DNA of 64,000 nt from Saccharospirillum sp040881935 (GCF_040881935.1 NZ_JBBECH010000030.1:62001-126000), one strand, 5' to 3'; shown: positions 18,046 to 26,953, counted from the first letter of the stretch. The notes: a model not told the origin generated them from the sequence alone. Numbers and translations are program-made.

Positions 18046-18525
18046 ATGAATTCCTGGATACTGTACAGCCTGGCCCTGGCCGCCATCGCTATCATCACCG
18101 TTCTGGCCATTGTCGCCTGGCGCTTGCAGCGACAGGTTCGCCAGAAGGAGCAGGAGCGGGCCCAAGTGAAGGCGGCCTACGAGCAAAAAACCGAAGCTCG
18201 CAGAGCCTTTGTGCTGCAAAGTCTGGAAATTATTTCCACCAACGCGCTGGAAGAAGACCTGAATCTCACGGAAGCGACGATTCGCTGTAAAATTTTGCTC
18301 GATTCACTGGAAATGCCAGAGACAGAACGACAATCGTATCAGATACTGGATCAGGTGTTCGAGCAGGTACAGGGATTCGATACACACCAGGCCAGAAAGG
18401 ACCTGACCCCGGCAGAACGCCACAAACAGGATCAACAACGGGGAAAAATCGAGTCGGAGTTTGAAGCCGCACTGAAAGACTGCTTCACCCGACTAAAACA
18501 AATTAATCGCGCGACACTTCAGTAA
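18046..18525 (+). CDS. DUF2489 family membrane-anchored protein
   Basis: A 159-residue protein with one N-terminal TM helix (about 4-24) and a mostly helical, charged cytoplasmic domain (EKTEARRAFVLQSLEIISTNALEEDLN) characteristic of DUF2489. Its function is unknown to me. It has its own ribosome-binding site (AGAGAGCATTCCG) 101 bases after the previous gene. A structured repeat begins 7 bases after its stop codon. Confidence 0.8.
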   Translation: MNSWILYSLALAAIAIITVLAIVAWRLQRQVRQKEQERAQVKAAYEQKTEARRAFVLQSLEIISTNALEEDLNLTEATIRCKILLDSLEMPETERQSYQILDQVFEQVQGFDTHQARKDLTPAERHKQDQQRGKIESEFEAALKDCFTRLKQINRATLQ

Positions 18526-18532
18526 TTGGCGG

Positions 18533-18715
18533 GTCCAGCTTTGGAGTTAAGTTTTACTTAATTGCCACAGATTCCGTGCCGGGCACCGGTTATGCCTGTC
18601 CGGGGTCGGCGTGAACCCGTCCATGGGGCCTAGACCGCAGCATCCCTGCTGCGGACTACCCCGGACAGGCATAACCGGCACCCGACGCTCAATTGGTAGT
18701 AACTCCGAAACCTGA
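18533..18715 (+). repeat. dispersed structured repeat, copy C
   Basis: 183 bp. The right end AACTCCGAAACCTGAG is well kept and the left end is degenerate (CAGCTTTGGAGTTAA). Outer stem TGCCTGTCCGGGG / CCCCGGACAGGCA is perfect. The core has CCCGT-CC-ATGGG and CCGCAGCA-TCCC-TGCTGCGG. Relative to copy A, a T-A pair in the second inner hairpin is changed to C-G on both sides. Confidence 0.85.
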
Positions 18716-18756
18716 GTTCTACGGCGCTGTCTTCACAACGTCAGCCAGTTGGCGGG

Positions 18757-19233
18757 TTATTCCCCCGCTCTGGGCACCCGCAAGCGATAGCTAAGAACAG
18801 TGCGCTCCCCCGCGGGCAAGCTGTAAATCAGCCATTGAATATACCCAATTTCAGCAGCAGGCATCTCCACCCCGGCGGGGAAAAACGTATTGCCATTGCG
18901 TGACAGGCGGAACTCACCGACGTGGCCGTCCAGTTTGAACGAGCCTTCAATCAATTGGGCACCACCGCTGGGTACGGTGTTTACCAGCAGTAAGTCAGTG
19001 AGGGTCTGGGTGCCGATGTTGACGGCTTCAACTTCCAGCTCCAGCAAGTCACCGGGGCGGGCTTCGGTAATTTCTGTGCGACTGAAATTGGTGTCACCTT
19101 CAGCCTTGGTTAAACGATAAAAGGTTTCTTTCACTTCGATCTGGCTTTCTGCCGCGGCACCAATACTGAGCAGGCATAGCACCGATGCGAGCCAGAGGCG
19201 GGTGTGTTTAGTCCATTTTAGTGTCCGGTTCAT
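18757..19233 (-). CDS. secreted DUF11-like repeat protein
   Basis: A 158-residue protein with a signal peptide (about 1-29, cleaving after GAAAES or nearby). One domain follows (RPGDLLELEVEAVNIGTQTLTDLLLVNTVP) of the kind seen in DUF11/conserved-repeat surface proteins, an immunoglobulin-like fold. It probably lies in the periplasm or at the surface as a single-domain version. No sorting signal is seen at the C-terminus. It is monocistronic on the minus strand, with rdgC upstream on the same strand. Confidence 0.75.
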   Translation of the reverse strand: MNRTLKWTKHTRLWLASVLCLLSIGAAAESQIEVKETFYRLTKAEGDTNFSRTEITEARPGDLLELEVEAVNIGTQTLTDLLLVNTVPSGGAQLIEGSFKLDGHVGEFRLSRNGNTFFPAGVEMPAAEIGYIQWLIYSLPAGERTVLSYRLRVPRAGE

Positions 19234-19328
19234 GACTCCCTCCCGAGATTATCCACAATTCATCTTAAAGCATAGTATCCATATATGAGCTCTTTACTCC
19301 GTTTGCCAGAGCCACCCTCCCTGGAGCG

Positions 19329-20216
19329 TCAGACCCCGGTATCACGCCATTGAGGGGCCAGTTTGACCAGCCAGTCGGTCAGGGCATCGGACATCAGTAG
19401 CGCATCGGTGCGTGGGTCGTCGGAATCGCCGCTTTGCTCGATCAGGGTATCGGTGAACTTCAGGCGTTTTAAGGTGAAGCTGTCGTCAATGACAGCCTGG
19501 CAGTTATCGTTCAGTACGATGCCCATTTGGCGGATGCGCATGCCGCTGTCGAGCGAGTGGGCAATTTCCGGAGCTTCCAGATCAAGGTTGCGGTAACGGG
19601 CCTTGATGGTCGGGTCTTCGGCCATTACCAGTTCCAGGTCTTCCAGCAATTCAGTGCCTTCGGGGCGACGTTCCGGTTGTTGGAACCATTCAGTCAAAAT
19701 GGCACTGCCAGCGACCGACTTGCCCACCGGGATGACCGGTAACGAGCCAATGCTCTCGCGCAGTTTGGCGGTCACGTCATCCGCCGCTTTCTCGCTGGCG
19801 GCGTTGATCACCAGCCATTGCTGTTTCAGATCGATCCAGGCGCTGGTGCGGCGAGTCTTGTGAAAAGCGCGGGGCAATAGTTCGGCCCGCAGTTGCTCCT
19901 TCAGAGCGTCTTTTTCCTTGCGACCCGGGCGGCGGCCTTCGGCTTCCTCAACGGCGTCGATCTTTTCCGCCAATTGCTCGGTCAATACGCTGGCCGGCAG
20001 AATTTTTTCCTGAATCTGGGCGGTGATGAACAGCCGGTCGCCGACTTTCTCGCACAGCATCTGGCTGTCCTTAAAGGGGGCAACCCAGCCAAAAGCGGAT
20101 TCCTGCAGCGCCGTCAGGCCGGTAAAGGGCGTTTGCGCAAGTTGTTCATTGAGTTGGTCTTCAGAGCCGGACCAGGTGTCGGTGAAACGATACACGCGTG
20201 CGTTTTTAAACCACAT
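19329..20216 (-). CDS. rdgC: recombination-associated protein RdgC
   Basis: A 295-residue protein starting MWFKNARVYRFT, the usual RdgC N-terminus. Further upstream in-frame codons are not typical of the family, so I chose 20216. RdgC forms a ring around DNA and limits RecA filament formation. Conserved segments such as FGWVAPF and the C-terminal LTDWLVKLAPQW region are present, and the length is normal. Confidence 0.95.
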   Translation of the reverse strand: MWFKNARVYRFTDTWSGSEDQLNEQLAQTPFTGLTALQESAFGWVAPFKDSQMLCEKVGDRLFITAQIQEKILPASVLTEQLAEKIDAVEEAEGRRPGRKEKDALKEQLRAELLPRAFHKTRRTSAWIDLKQQWLVINAASEKAADDVTAKLRESIGSLPVIPVGKSVAGSAILTEWFQQPERRPEGTELLEDLELVMAEDPTIKARYRNLDLEAPEIAHSLDSGMRIRQMGIVLNDNCQAVIDDSFTLKRLKFTDTLIEQSGDSDDPRTDALLMSDALTDWLVKLAPQWRDTGV

Positions 20217-20255
20217 TAAGCCAGCTTCCCATCGGCAGTAAATCGAAAGGAGGGC

Positions 20256-20284
20256 AGTGTACTGGGTTCGCCCGGCCAGCAAAA
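20256..20284 (-). promoter_or_regulatory. possible rdgC promoter
   Basis: On the minus strand TTTTGC (20279-20284), 17 bases, then TACACT (20256-20261), about 40 bases before the rdgC start. It supports the shorter rdgC start. The -35 is weak. Confidence 0.35.
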
Positions 20285-20351
20285 CCACTTTGCCGCATCG
20301 TGTCGACGGTTTACTCTGAACCTGTGATCCACAGCAAGATAGGGAACTTGA

Positions 20352-20960
20352 ATGACCGCAATGCCATGGCAGGGGTGGCCGCAGAGGGTCCCGGTAACGA
20401 TACGGGTGCTGCTGTCGATCTCTGTGCTGTGCCTGTTAGGCTCTTTGGCCGGGGTGACCGACTGGCTGGACTATCAGCGCCTGGCGGTAGCCGCCGGGGA
20501 GGTTTGGCGACCGCTAACCGCCTGGGTAGCCCAGCTAAACCCGTCTCACTGGCTGGTGAACCAGGGCGGGCTGGTGTTGTTGGCACTGTTGTTACCGGGC
20601 CGCTGGCAATGCCAGGACACCCTGGCGTTCGGCGGGGTCTGGTTGCTGTGCAGCATCTGGCTGGCGCTCGGGCCCTACCAGCAATATGCGGGCCTCTCCG
20701 GCTTGCTCTATGGCTGGCTGATCTGGGCGCTGTGGCGCAGCCCGCATTACAGCGGGCTTATTAGGCTGGCGGTTGCCGTGGTTCTGGTCGTCAAGGTGAT
20801 CACCGAAAACCTGTCCGGGCCCTACAGCGGCGGCGCCAGCGGAGTGTCGATGTTTATACGGGGCGACATCGCCGTGCAATCGCATCTGGCCGGGCTAGTC
20901 GCTGGCCTGCTGGCGGTGCTGGTCGCCTGGGGCTGGGGCAGAGCGCGCAATCGCCATTAG
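20352..20960 (+). CDS. rrtA: rhombosortase-like rhomboid protease
   Basis: A 202-residue rhomboid-family protein with about six TM segments. The serine motif GLSG is at 114-117 (Ser116) and the candidate catalytic His178 is in SHLAGLVAG. The pattern W-R-P-L-T near 52 and YAGLSGLLYGW fit rhombosortases, which process GlyGly-CTERM proteins and attach them at the cell surface. No GlyGly-CTERM tail is seen on any protein in this window. Its 3' end overlaps the convergent LysR gene by 66 bases. Confidence 0.8.
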   Translation: MTAMPWQGWPQRVPVTIRVLLSISVLCLLGSLAGVTDWLDYQRLAVAAGEVWRPLTAWVAQLNPSHWLVNQGGLVLLALLLPGRWQCQDTLAFGGVWLLCSIWLALGPYQQYAGLSGLLYGWLIWALWRSPHYSGLIRLAVAVVLVVKVITENLSGPYSGGASGVSMFIRGDIAVQSHLAGLVAGLLAVLVAWGWGRARNRH

Positions 20961-21803
20961 TGCCTCAGCGCCCCGGCTCAGTGTCCGGCCCTGATGCCAG
21001 ATAACCCCCAAATGACGTTTCAATTGCACCTGATCTACCGACAGCACGCGCACGCTGTCGTCGATCAGTCGATGAGGCAGCAGGCTCCAGCCCAGGCCGC
21101 TGGCAACCAATGCGCGTATGGTTTCCAGGTAATTGACCGCCAGCGTGCGTGACAACGGCAGGTGATGGCGTTGAAAGGTTTGCTCAATCAGCCGGTAGGT
21201 GGTGGTCTGGGAGTCCGGCAGAATCGCCCTGAAGTGCACCAGTTCGTTGAGGCGTATCTTGCCTTTGCGCTGGGTCAGCGGATGATCCGGGCTGACGACA
21301 AATTCCAGTACATCGGTCCACAGGGTCTCTTTGCGCAGTTCGCGTGGCAGAGTGGTGGGTAGAGTAATGAACGCCAGCTCAAGATCGCGCCGGGCGATGG
21401 CCTGTAACGTCTGTTCAGATTCCAGAAACTGCACGTCCAGATGGGCCTCGGGGAACTGATCGGTCAGAGACCGCAGTAGCGGGCCCAGGTAATGCAAACC
21501 AATGTGGTGACTGCTCGCAATGCTCAGTTTGCCGACCTGATCACTACCAACCTGGCTAACAGCCAGACGGGCATCGCGAATGTCTTCCAGAATGCGACTG
21601 GCCCGGTCAACCAATAATCGGCCACTCTCGGTGAGATATACATCTCGTCCAATCCGGTCGAAAAGCTTCACCCTGAGCGATTGTTCCAGATTGGCAACCC
21701 GTTTGGAAATGGCCGGTTGAGTCAGAAACAGGCGTTCGGCGGCCCGGCTGAAAGAGCCGGTCTCGGCCACGGCCAGAAAGGCTTCCAGGGAGGTGTGATC
21801 CAT
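20895..21803 (-). CDS. LysR-family transcriptional regulator, divergent from leuC
   Basis: A 302-residue LysR protein. The N-terminal winged HTH (LEAFLAVAETGSFSRAAERL, about 6-60) is followed by a periplasmic-binding-like effector domain (from about 90). Divergence from leuCDB suggests control of leucine synthesis; Pseudomonas has a LysR gene in the same place. A 20-bp inverted repeat at 21835-21854 lies 31 bases upstream of its start and overlaps a candidate leuC -35. The 3' end overlaps the rhombosortase gene on the other strand. Confidence 0.92.
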   Translation of the reverse strand: MDHTSLEAFLAVAETGSFSRAAERLFLTQPAISKRVANLEQSLRVKLFDRIGRDVYLTESGRLLVDRASRILEDIRDARLAVSQVGSDQVGKLSIASSHHIGLHYLGPLLRSLTDQFPEAHLDVQFLESEQTLQAIARRDLELAFITLPTTLPRELRKETLWTDVLEFVVSPDHPLTQRKGKIRLNELVHFRAILPDSQTTTYRLIEQTFQRHHLPLSRTLAVNYLETIRALVASGLGWSLLPHRLIDDSVRVLSVDQVQLKRHLGVIWHQGRTLSRGAEALMAIARSAPAPGDQHRQQASD

Positions 21804-21834
21804 ATGTATTCCAGTTGGTTATGGAAAATATAAA

Positions 21835-21854
21835 AATAATAAATTTGTATTATT
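21835..21854. promoter_or_regulatory. candidate LysR-type operator
   Basis: A perfect 7-bp inverted repeat AATAATA-N6-TATTATT in the LysR/leuC divergent region. It overlaps the candidate leuC -35 (21845-21850). This is the usual placement for a LysR-family activator that also represses its own gene. Confidence 0.55.
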
Positions 21855-21872
21855 CGTCAGTCTACATAGACT
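21845..21872 (+). promoter_or_regulatory. candidate leuC promoter
   Basis: TTGTAT (21845-21850), 16 bases, then TAGACT (21867-21872). It is overlapped by the inverted repeat. The transcript would have a leader of about 285 bases that includes structured repeat copy D. Confidence 0.45.
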
Positions 21873-21936
21873 GTGCAGTACAGACAAATACCGTGATAAA
21901 AACTAAGAATCACCCGGCGTTAAGACTTTTAAATTA

Positions 21937-22117
21937 CTTAAGTTTTGGAGTTTGCTACCAGGTAAGTATCAGCCGCCGGTCACGCCTCTCCGGGGTAGTT
22001 TGCAGCATGGATGCTGCGATCTAGGCCCATGGATGGGTTTACGCCGACCCCGTAGAGGTGTGACCGGTGGCTGATACGGATTGCTGGCAATATAACGAGA
22101 CCGAACTCCGAAACAGG
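21937..22117 (-). repeat. dispersed structured repeat, copy D (reverse orientation)
   Basis: 181 bp. The ends are CTTAAGTTTTGGAGTTTG and CGAACTCCGAAACAG. The outer stem is about 30 bp with only three non-Watson-Crick positions (left arm through CACGCCTCTCCGGGG, right arm from CCCCGTAGAGGTGTG). The core on the minus strand has CCCAT-CC-ATGGG and GCAGCA-TCCA-TGCTGC. It lies in the presumed leuC leader. Confidence 0.85.
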
Positions 22118-22162
22118 GGTAAACAAAGGCGTCAACGGTGGTTTCCCGCAGGAGGGGACGGC

Positions 22163-23596
22163 ATGGCCAGCAAGACCTTATACGATAAGTTATGGGACGC
22201 CCATAAAGTATCCGAGCGTGATGACGGCACCGCGTTGCTCTATATAGATCGGCATCTGATACACGAAGTAACCTCACCTCAGGCCTTTGAAGGCCTGCGC
22301 CTGGCGAATCGTAAACCTTGGCGTCTGGATACCAACCTGGCTACGCCGGATCATAACGTTTCAACCGATCTGGCTGAGCGCCAGGCTGGTGTGTCCGGCA
22401 TCCGCGATGAGATCTCACGCATTCAGGTCACCACGCTCGACGACAACTGCGCCGCCTTTGGCGTCCGTGAGTTCAGCATGAACGACGTGAATCAGGGCAT
22501 TGTGCATGTCGTTGGCCCGGAACAGGGTGCGACCTTGCCGGGTATGACCATCGTCTGTGGCGATTCGCATACCTCCACTCACGGGGCCATGGGCTCGCTG
22601 GCGTTTGGCATCGGCACGTCGGAAGTTGAACATGTATTGGCGACCCAGTGCCTGATCCAAAGCAAGATGAAGAACATGTGCATCCGGGTTGAGGGCGACC
22701 TGGCACCGGGTATCACCGCCAAAGATGTGGTGTTGTATATCATCGGTCAAATCGGCACCGCCGGAGGCACCGGATACGCCATCGAATTTGCGGGTTCCGC
22801 ATTGCGTTCGCTGTCAATGGAAGGCCGAATGACCGTCTGCAACATGGCGATTGAGGCCGGTGCCCGTGCAGGCATGGTCGCGGTAGATGAGACCACCATT
22901 GACTACTTTAAAGGCCGCCCCTTTGCCCCCAAAGGCGAGATGTGGGATCGCGCCGCAGACTACTGGCGTACTCTGGTCAGCGATGACGACGCCGTATTCG
23001 ATAAAGAAGTGGTGTTGCAGGCGGCCGATATTGAACCCCAGGTCTCCTGGGGAACTTCACCGGAAATGGTGGCGGGCGTGACTGGCAAAGTGCCAAACCC
23101 GCAGGGCGTTGCCGATGAAGACAGTCGCAAAGGCGTGGTTCGAGCGCTAGAGTATATGGGCCTGCAGGCAGACCAGTCGATCGAATCAATTCGTCTCGAC
23201 CGGGTGTTTATCGGATCCTGCACCAATTCGCGGATCGAAGATCTGCGTGCCGCTGCAGCCGTGGTGAAAGGCCACAGTGTCGCCAGTAGCGTCAAGCAGG
23301 CGATGGTCGTGCCCGGTTCCGGGCTGGTGAAGCAACAAGCCGAAGCTGAAGGCCTGGATGCTATTTTCAAAGCCGCTGGTTTCCAGTGGCGCGAGCCCGG
23401 TTGCTCCATGTGCCTGGCGATGAATGCCGATAAGCTGGGGCAGGGCGAGCATTGTGCCTCGACCTCGAACCGCAATTTTGAAGGTCGTCAGGGTTTTGGT
23501 GGCCGGACGCACCTGGTCAGTCCGGCCATGGCCGCCGCCGCCGCCATCAAGGGGCATTTTGTCGATATCCGCACCTGGCAGGAGGGCGCCGCATGA
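22163..23596 (+). CDS. leuC: 3-isopropylmalate dehydratase large subunit LeuC
   Basis: A 477-residue protein. The start at 22163 follows GGAGGGGACGGC; an upstream in-frame Met would run into repeat D. It belongs to the aconitase superfamily. [4Fe-4S] ligand cysteines lie in GSCTNSRIEDL and EPGCSMCLAMN. With LeuD it converts 2-isopropylmalate to 3-isopropylmalate in leucine synthesis. It overlaps leuD by 4 bases. Confidence 0.97.
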   Translation: MASKTLYDKLWDAHKVSERDDGTALLYIDRHLIHEVTSPQAFEGLRLANRKPWRLDTNLATPDHNVSTDLAERQAGVSGIRDEISRIQVTTLDDNCAAFGVREFSMNDVNQGIVHVVGPEQGATLPGMTIVCGDSHTSTHGAMGSLAFGIGTSEVEHVLATQCLIQSKMKNMCIRVEGDLAPGITAKDVVLYIIGQIGTAGGTGYAIEFAGSALRSLSMEGRMTVCNMAIEAGARAGMVAVDETTIDYFKGRPFAPKGEMWDRAADYWRTLVSDDDAVFDKEVVLQAADIEPQVSWGTSPEMVAGVTGKVPNPQGVADEDSRKGVVRALEYMGLQADQSIESIRLDRVFIGSCTNSRIEDLRAAAAVVKGHSVASSVKQAMVVPGSGLVKQQAEAEGLDAIFKAAGFQWREPGCSMCLAMNADKLGQGEHCASTSNRNFEGRQGFGGRTHLVSPAMAAAAAIKGHFVDIRTWQEGAA

Positions 23597-24240
23597 AACC
23601 ATTCACCACCGTAACCGGTGTTGTAGCACCTATGGACCGCAGCAATGTCGATACCGACATGATTATTCCCAAGCAGTTTTTGAAGTCGATCAAGCGCAGT
23701 GGTTTTGGCCCTAACTTGTTCGACGAGCTGCGCTATCTGGATGAAGGGCAACCCGGCATGGACAGCAGCCAGCGCCCGCTGAATCCGGAGTTCGAACTGA
23801 ATAGACCGCGCTATGCCGGTGCCCAGGTGCTGCTGGCACGTAAGAATTTCGGTTGCGGTTCAAGCCGTGAGCATGCGCCCTGGGCGCTCGAAGACTATGG
23901 TTTTCGGGCGATTATTGCGCCGAGTTTTGCCGATATTTTCTACAACAACTGCTTCAAGAACGGCCTGTTGCCGATTGTGTTGGCGGATGACATTGTCGAT
24001 CGACTGTTTCAGTCGGTCGCAAGCATCGTAGGCTACAAACTGACCATCGATCTTGAAAATCAGCAGGTGGTCACGCCCGAGGGTGAGGCCTTCGACTTTG
24101 AAGTGAACTCATTTCGCAAACATTGCCTGATCAACGGCCTGGATGACATTGGCCTGACCCTGCAGGATGCTGACGCCATTCGCGCCTATGAAACACGCCG
24201 CGAACAGGAAACGCCCTGGGTATTTGGACACATTCGTTAA
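23593..24240 (+). CDS. leuD: 3-isopropylmalate dehydratase small subunit LeuD
   Basis: A 215-residue protein with family landmarks RSNVDTDMIIPKQFLK near the N-terminus and NFGCGSSREHAPWAL near the middle. It is the swivel domain that completes the LeuC active site. Length is normal. It is translationally coupled to leuC, and leuB follows after 9 bases. Confidence 0.97.
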   Translation: MKPFTTVTGVVAPMDRSNVDTDMIIPKQFLKSIKRSGFGPNLFDELRYLDEGQPGMDSSQRPLNPEFELNRPRYAGAQVLLARKNFGCGSSREHAPWALEDYGFRAIIAPSFADIFYNNCFKNGLLPIVLADDIVDRLFQSVASIVGYKLTIDLENQQVVTPEGEAFDFEVNSFRKHCLINGLDDIGLTLQDADAIRAYETRREQETPWVFGHIR

Positions 24241-24249
24241 GGAAACGAC

Positions 24250-25344
24250 ATGACTGCAAACAACAACGCTTCCATTCTTATATTGCCCGGTGATGGCATC
24301 GGCCCGGAGATTGTTACCCAGGCCGAGCGGGTCCTGAACGCTGTGGCTGAGCGGGCAGGGCTGAACCTGACGCTCGATCACGCCCTGGTGGGTGGTGCGG
24401 CCATCGAGGCGACCGGTAAACCCTTGCCGGATGAAACGCTGGCCAAGGCCCGGGCCGCCGATGCCATTTTGCTCGGTGCCGTGGGTGGGCCGCAGTGGGA
24501 TAGCCTCGACATGGCAATTCGTCCCGAAAAGGGGTTGTTGGGGCTGCGGTCAGAGCTGGCCCTGTTCGGCAACCTGCGACCGGCGATTCTGTACCCGCAA
24601 CTGGCCAGCGCCAGCTCGCTCAAGCCTGAGATCGTATCCGGGCTGGACATCCTGATCGTGCGCGAGTTGACCGGTGGCATTTATTTCGGGCAGCCGCGCG
24701 GCGAGCATATCAATGACCGGGGCGAGCGCGAAGGCTTTAACACCTACCGCTACAACGAGACTGAAATCCGGCGGATTGGCCGGGTTGCCTTCGAAGCAGC
24801 ACGCAAGCGTGGCAAGAAGCTGTGCTCGGTTGATAAGGCGAATGTCCTTGAAGTTACGGTGTTGTGGCGCAATATTATGAAGGAACTGTCAGCCGAATAC
24901 CCCGATGTTGAGTTGACGCACATGTATGTCGACAACGCGGCGATGCAGCTGGTGCGGGCGCCCAAGCAGTTTGACGTGATGGTGACCGGCAATATGTTTG
25001 GCGATATTTTATCCGATTGCGCCGCCATGCTGACCGGGTCTATTGGCATGCTGCCCTCGGCATCGCTCGATGCAAACGGTAAGGGCATGTACGAGCCGAT
25101 TCACGGTAGCGCACCGGACATCGCCGGGAAAGGTGTTGCCAACCCGCTGGCAACGATTCTGTCGGTCGCCATGATGCTGCGTTACTCGCTCGGTCAGTCA
25201 GCCGCGGCCGATGCCATTGAGCAGGCGGTCAGCGATGTACTTGATCAGGGCCTGCGTACCGCAGATATCGCTGCGCAAGGCGAAACTGCCGTATCGACCG
25301 ATGCCATGGGCGATGCGGTCGTAGCAGCCCTAACAGCGCGATAG
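24250..25344 (+). CDS. leuB: 3-isopropylmalate dehydrogenase LeuB
   Basis: A 364-residue NAD-dependent beta-decarboxylating dehydrogenase. It shows LPGDGIGPEIV at the N-terminus, the substrate-loop arginines around ELALFGNLRPA, the metal-binding region GDILSDCAAML and the NAD motif EPIHGSAPDIAGKG. It oxidises 3-isopropylmalate to 2-oxoisocaproate. It is the third gene of leuCDB; a hairpin follows before asd. Confidence 0.97.
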   Translation: MTANNNASILILPGDGIGPEIVTQAERVLNAVAERAGLNLTLDHALVGGAAIEATGKPLPDETLAKARAADAILLGAVGGPQWDSLDMAIRPEKGLLGLRSELALFGNLRPAILYPQLASASSLKPEIVSGLDILIVRELTGGIYFGQPRGEHINDRGEREGFNTYRYNETEIRRIGRVAFEAARKRGKKLCSVDKANVLEVTVLWRNIMKELSAEYPDVELTHMYVDNAAMQLVRAPKQFDVMVTGNMFGDILSDCAAMLTGSIGMLPSASLDANGKGMYEPIHGSAPDIAGKGVANPLATILSVAMMLRYSLGQSAAADAIEQAVSDVLDQGLRTADIAAQGETAVSTDAMGDAVVAALTAR

Positions 25345-25366
25345 TCGCGCAATTCGGTTGAGGAAT

Positions 25367-25385
25367 GGCCCGGATGAGCCGGGCC
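25367..25385 (+). other. hairpin between leuB and asd
   Basis: GGCCCGG-ATGAG-CCGGGCC is a perfect 7-bp stem 22 bases after leuB, without a T-run. It resembles the ccmB-ccmC hairpin (stem around CCCGG, 5-base loop). It may separate or protect the leu and asd parts of the mRNA. Confidence 0.5.
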
Positions 25386-25469
25386 TCGCTGGCTCCGCAG
25401 ACAAGCGGCCAGCGCAAATACAGGTGACGTCTGGTCTGAGAGCCGGGCGTGAACACTGAGAGGAATAGT

Positions 25470-26582
25470 ATGAAAGTCGGTTTTGTAGGTTGGCGTGGCA
25501 TGGTGGGCTCGGTCCTGATGCAGCGCATGCGCGAAGAAAACGATTTTGCAGGCATTGAGCCGGTATTTTTCACCACCAGCCAGGCTGGCCAGGCGGCGCC
25601 CGATGTCGGGCAGGGCCCGGCTTTACTGGAACAAGCAACTGACGTTGACGCTCTGGCAGCCTGTGATGTCATCGTCACCTGTCAGGGTGGTGATTATACC
25701 TCCGAAGTGTATGAGCCGCTGCGTAAGACCGGCTGGCAGGGATACTGGCTGGATGCGGCTTCGACCCTGCGCATGGCAGACGATTCGGTGATCGTACTCG
25801 ACCCGGTCAACCGTGATGTCATCGACCGCGCGGTTGATGCTGGCACCAAGACTTTTGTTGGCGGTAACTGCACTGTCAGCCTTATGCTGATGGGTCTGGG
25901 CGGCTTGTTCCGTGAAAACCTGATCGAGTGGGTTTCACCGATGACCTACCAGGCGGCATCCGGGTCCGGTGCGAAGCACATGCGTGAGCTACTGCAACAA
26001 ATGGGCGCAGTGCACAAAATTGCCGAGCCGTTTCTGGCCGATCCGGCGTCGGCGATTCTGGAGCTGGATAAAACCGTCTCTGAATTTACTCGCAGCGATG
26101 ATTACCCCTGCGATCAGTTCGGTGTGCCGCTGGCAGGCAGTTTGATTCCCTGGATCGACTCGGCCCTGGCCTCCGGTCAAAGCAAGGAAGAGTGGAAAGC
26201 CCAGGTTGAGGCCAATAAGATTCTGGGTCGAAGCAACTCTCCGATTCCGATCGATGGTCTCTGTGTGCGGGTAGGCGCGATGCGCTCGCACAGCCAGGCG
26301 ATGACTATTAAATTGCGCAGTGATGTGCCCCTGGCTGATGTTGAATCGATCCTCGCCGGTGCTAACGACTGGGTTAAAGTGGTTCCGAATGAACGCGAAG
26401 CAACCATGCAGGAGCTAACTCCAGCTAAGGTGACTGGCACCATGTCAGTGCCCGTGGGTCGACTGAGAAAATTGGCGATGGGCAGTGAGTATTTAGGTGC
26501 CTTTACCGTGGGTGACCAGCTGTTGTGGGGGGCTGCAGAGCCGATTCGGCGTATGCTGGCCATTCTCAACCATAAAATTTAA
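25470..26582 (+). CDS. asd: aspartate-semialdehyde dehydrogenase
   Basis: A 370-residue protein. The start at 25470 has GAGAGGA upstream; an earlier in-frame start would add seven untypical residues. It begins MKVGFVGWRGMVGS (NADP-binding). The catalytic Cys134 is in GGNCTVSLML and the His-containing motif is VRVGAMRSHSQ. It makes aspartate semialdehyde for Lys, Thr, Met and diaminopimelate synthesis. The place between leuB and fimV matches Pseudomonas. Confidence 0.97.
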   Translation: MKVGFVGWRGMVGSVLMQRMREENDFAGIEPVFFTTSQAGQAAPDVGQGPALLEQATDVDALAACDVIVTCQGGDYTSEVYEPLRKTGWQGYWLDAASTLRMADDSVIVLDPVNRDVIDRAVDAGTKTFVGGNCTVSLMLMGLGGLFRENLIEWVSPMTYQAASGSGAKHMRELLQQMGAVHKIAEPFLADPASAILELDKTVSEFTRSDDYPCDQFGVPLAGSLIPWIDSALASGQSKEEWKAQVEANKILGRSNSPIPIDGLCVRVGAMRSHSQAMTIKLRSDVPLADVESILAGANDWVKVVPNEREATMQELTPAKVTGTMSVPVGRLRKLAMGSEYLGAFTVGDQLLWGAAEPIRRMLAILNHKI

Positions 26583-26953
26583 GCGCATTGGAAAACAGGG
26601 CGGCGACGCCGACTTTAGCGGCTCGCCAACCGTATTTTTCTTTTAATTTCAAGTGCTTAATTATGATAAAGTGAGGTGCCAACGTCATTTTTTGGCTTTT
26701 GACCGATAAAAAAGTGTGAACGAAGCGATAACAAAAAACCCCTTGTGTTGCGAAAAATCCTTTTATCAATAATACTTAGCGCAAGGTTTGAAAGTCCTTT
26801 CTAGTTTTCAAAGCCGTTAATTTGGGTGTGCAATAAAAATTGGGAGCCAGTTCTCGAATTAATGCGCCCTGACCATACAATAGCGAACTCCTTTTCAATA
26901 TATTGGTGCCAAATGTGGTATTGATATCAGGGTTGAGGGAAGGGAAAAGGACG
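26583..26953. other. 371-base AT-rich intergenic region before fimV
   Basis: It is clearly AT-richer than its surroundings. An imperfect hairpin (26602-26627, GGCG/CGCC and CCG/CGG pairs) followed by T-rich sequence may end asd transcription. TTTGAAA-N12-TTTCAAA (26787-26812) is an inverted repeat. TACAAT (26876-26881) is a possible -10 box for fimV. None of these is strong, and I see no coding sequence. Confidence 0.5.

Larger units (their letters stand above)
21804..22162. other. LysR-leuC divergent control region
   Basis: 359 bases. It contains an AT-rich inverted repeat (21835-21854), a candidate leuC promoter (21845-21872), structured repeat copy D (21937-22117) and the leuC ribosome-binding site. 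I see no leucine-rich leader peptide, so control by attenuation is not apparent. Confidence 0.7.

Noticed and set aside
21855..22162. Leucine leader peptide before leuC
   Set aside because: A 69-codon frame (21815-22024) has no run of Leu codons and crosses the repeat. No terminator/antiterminator pair was found.
26840..26953. Firm fimV promoter
   Set aside because: TACAAT at 26876 looks like a -10 box but no acceptable -35 lies at 16-18 bases. I mention it only within the intergenic entry.
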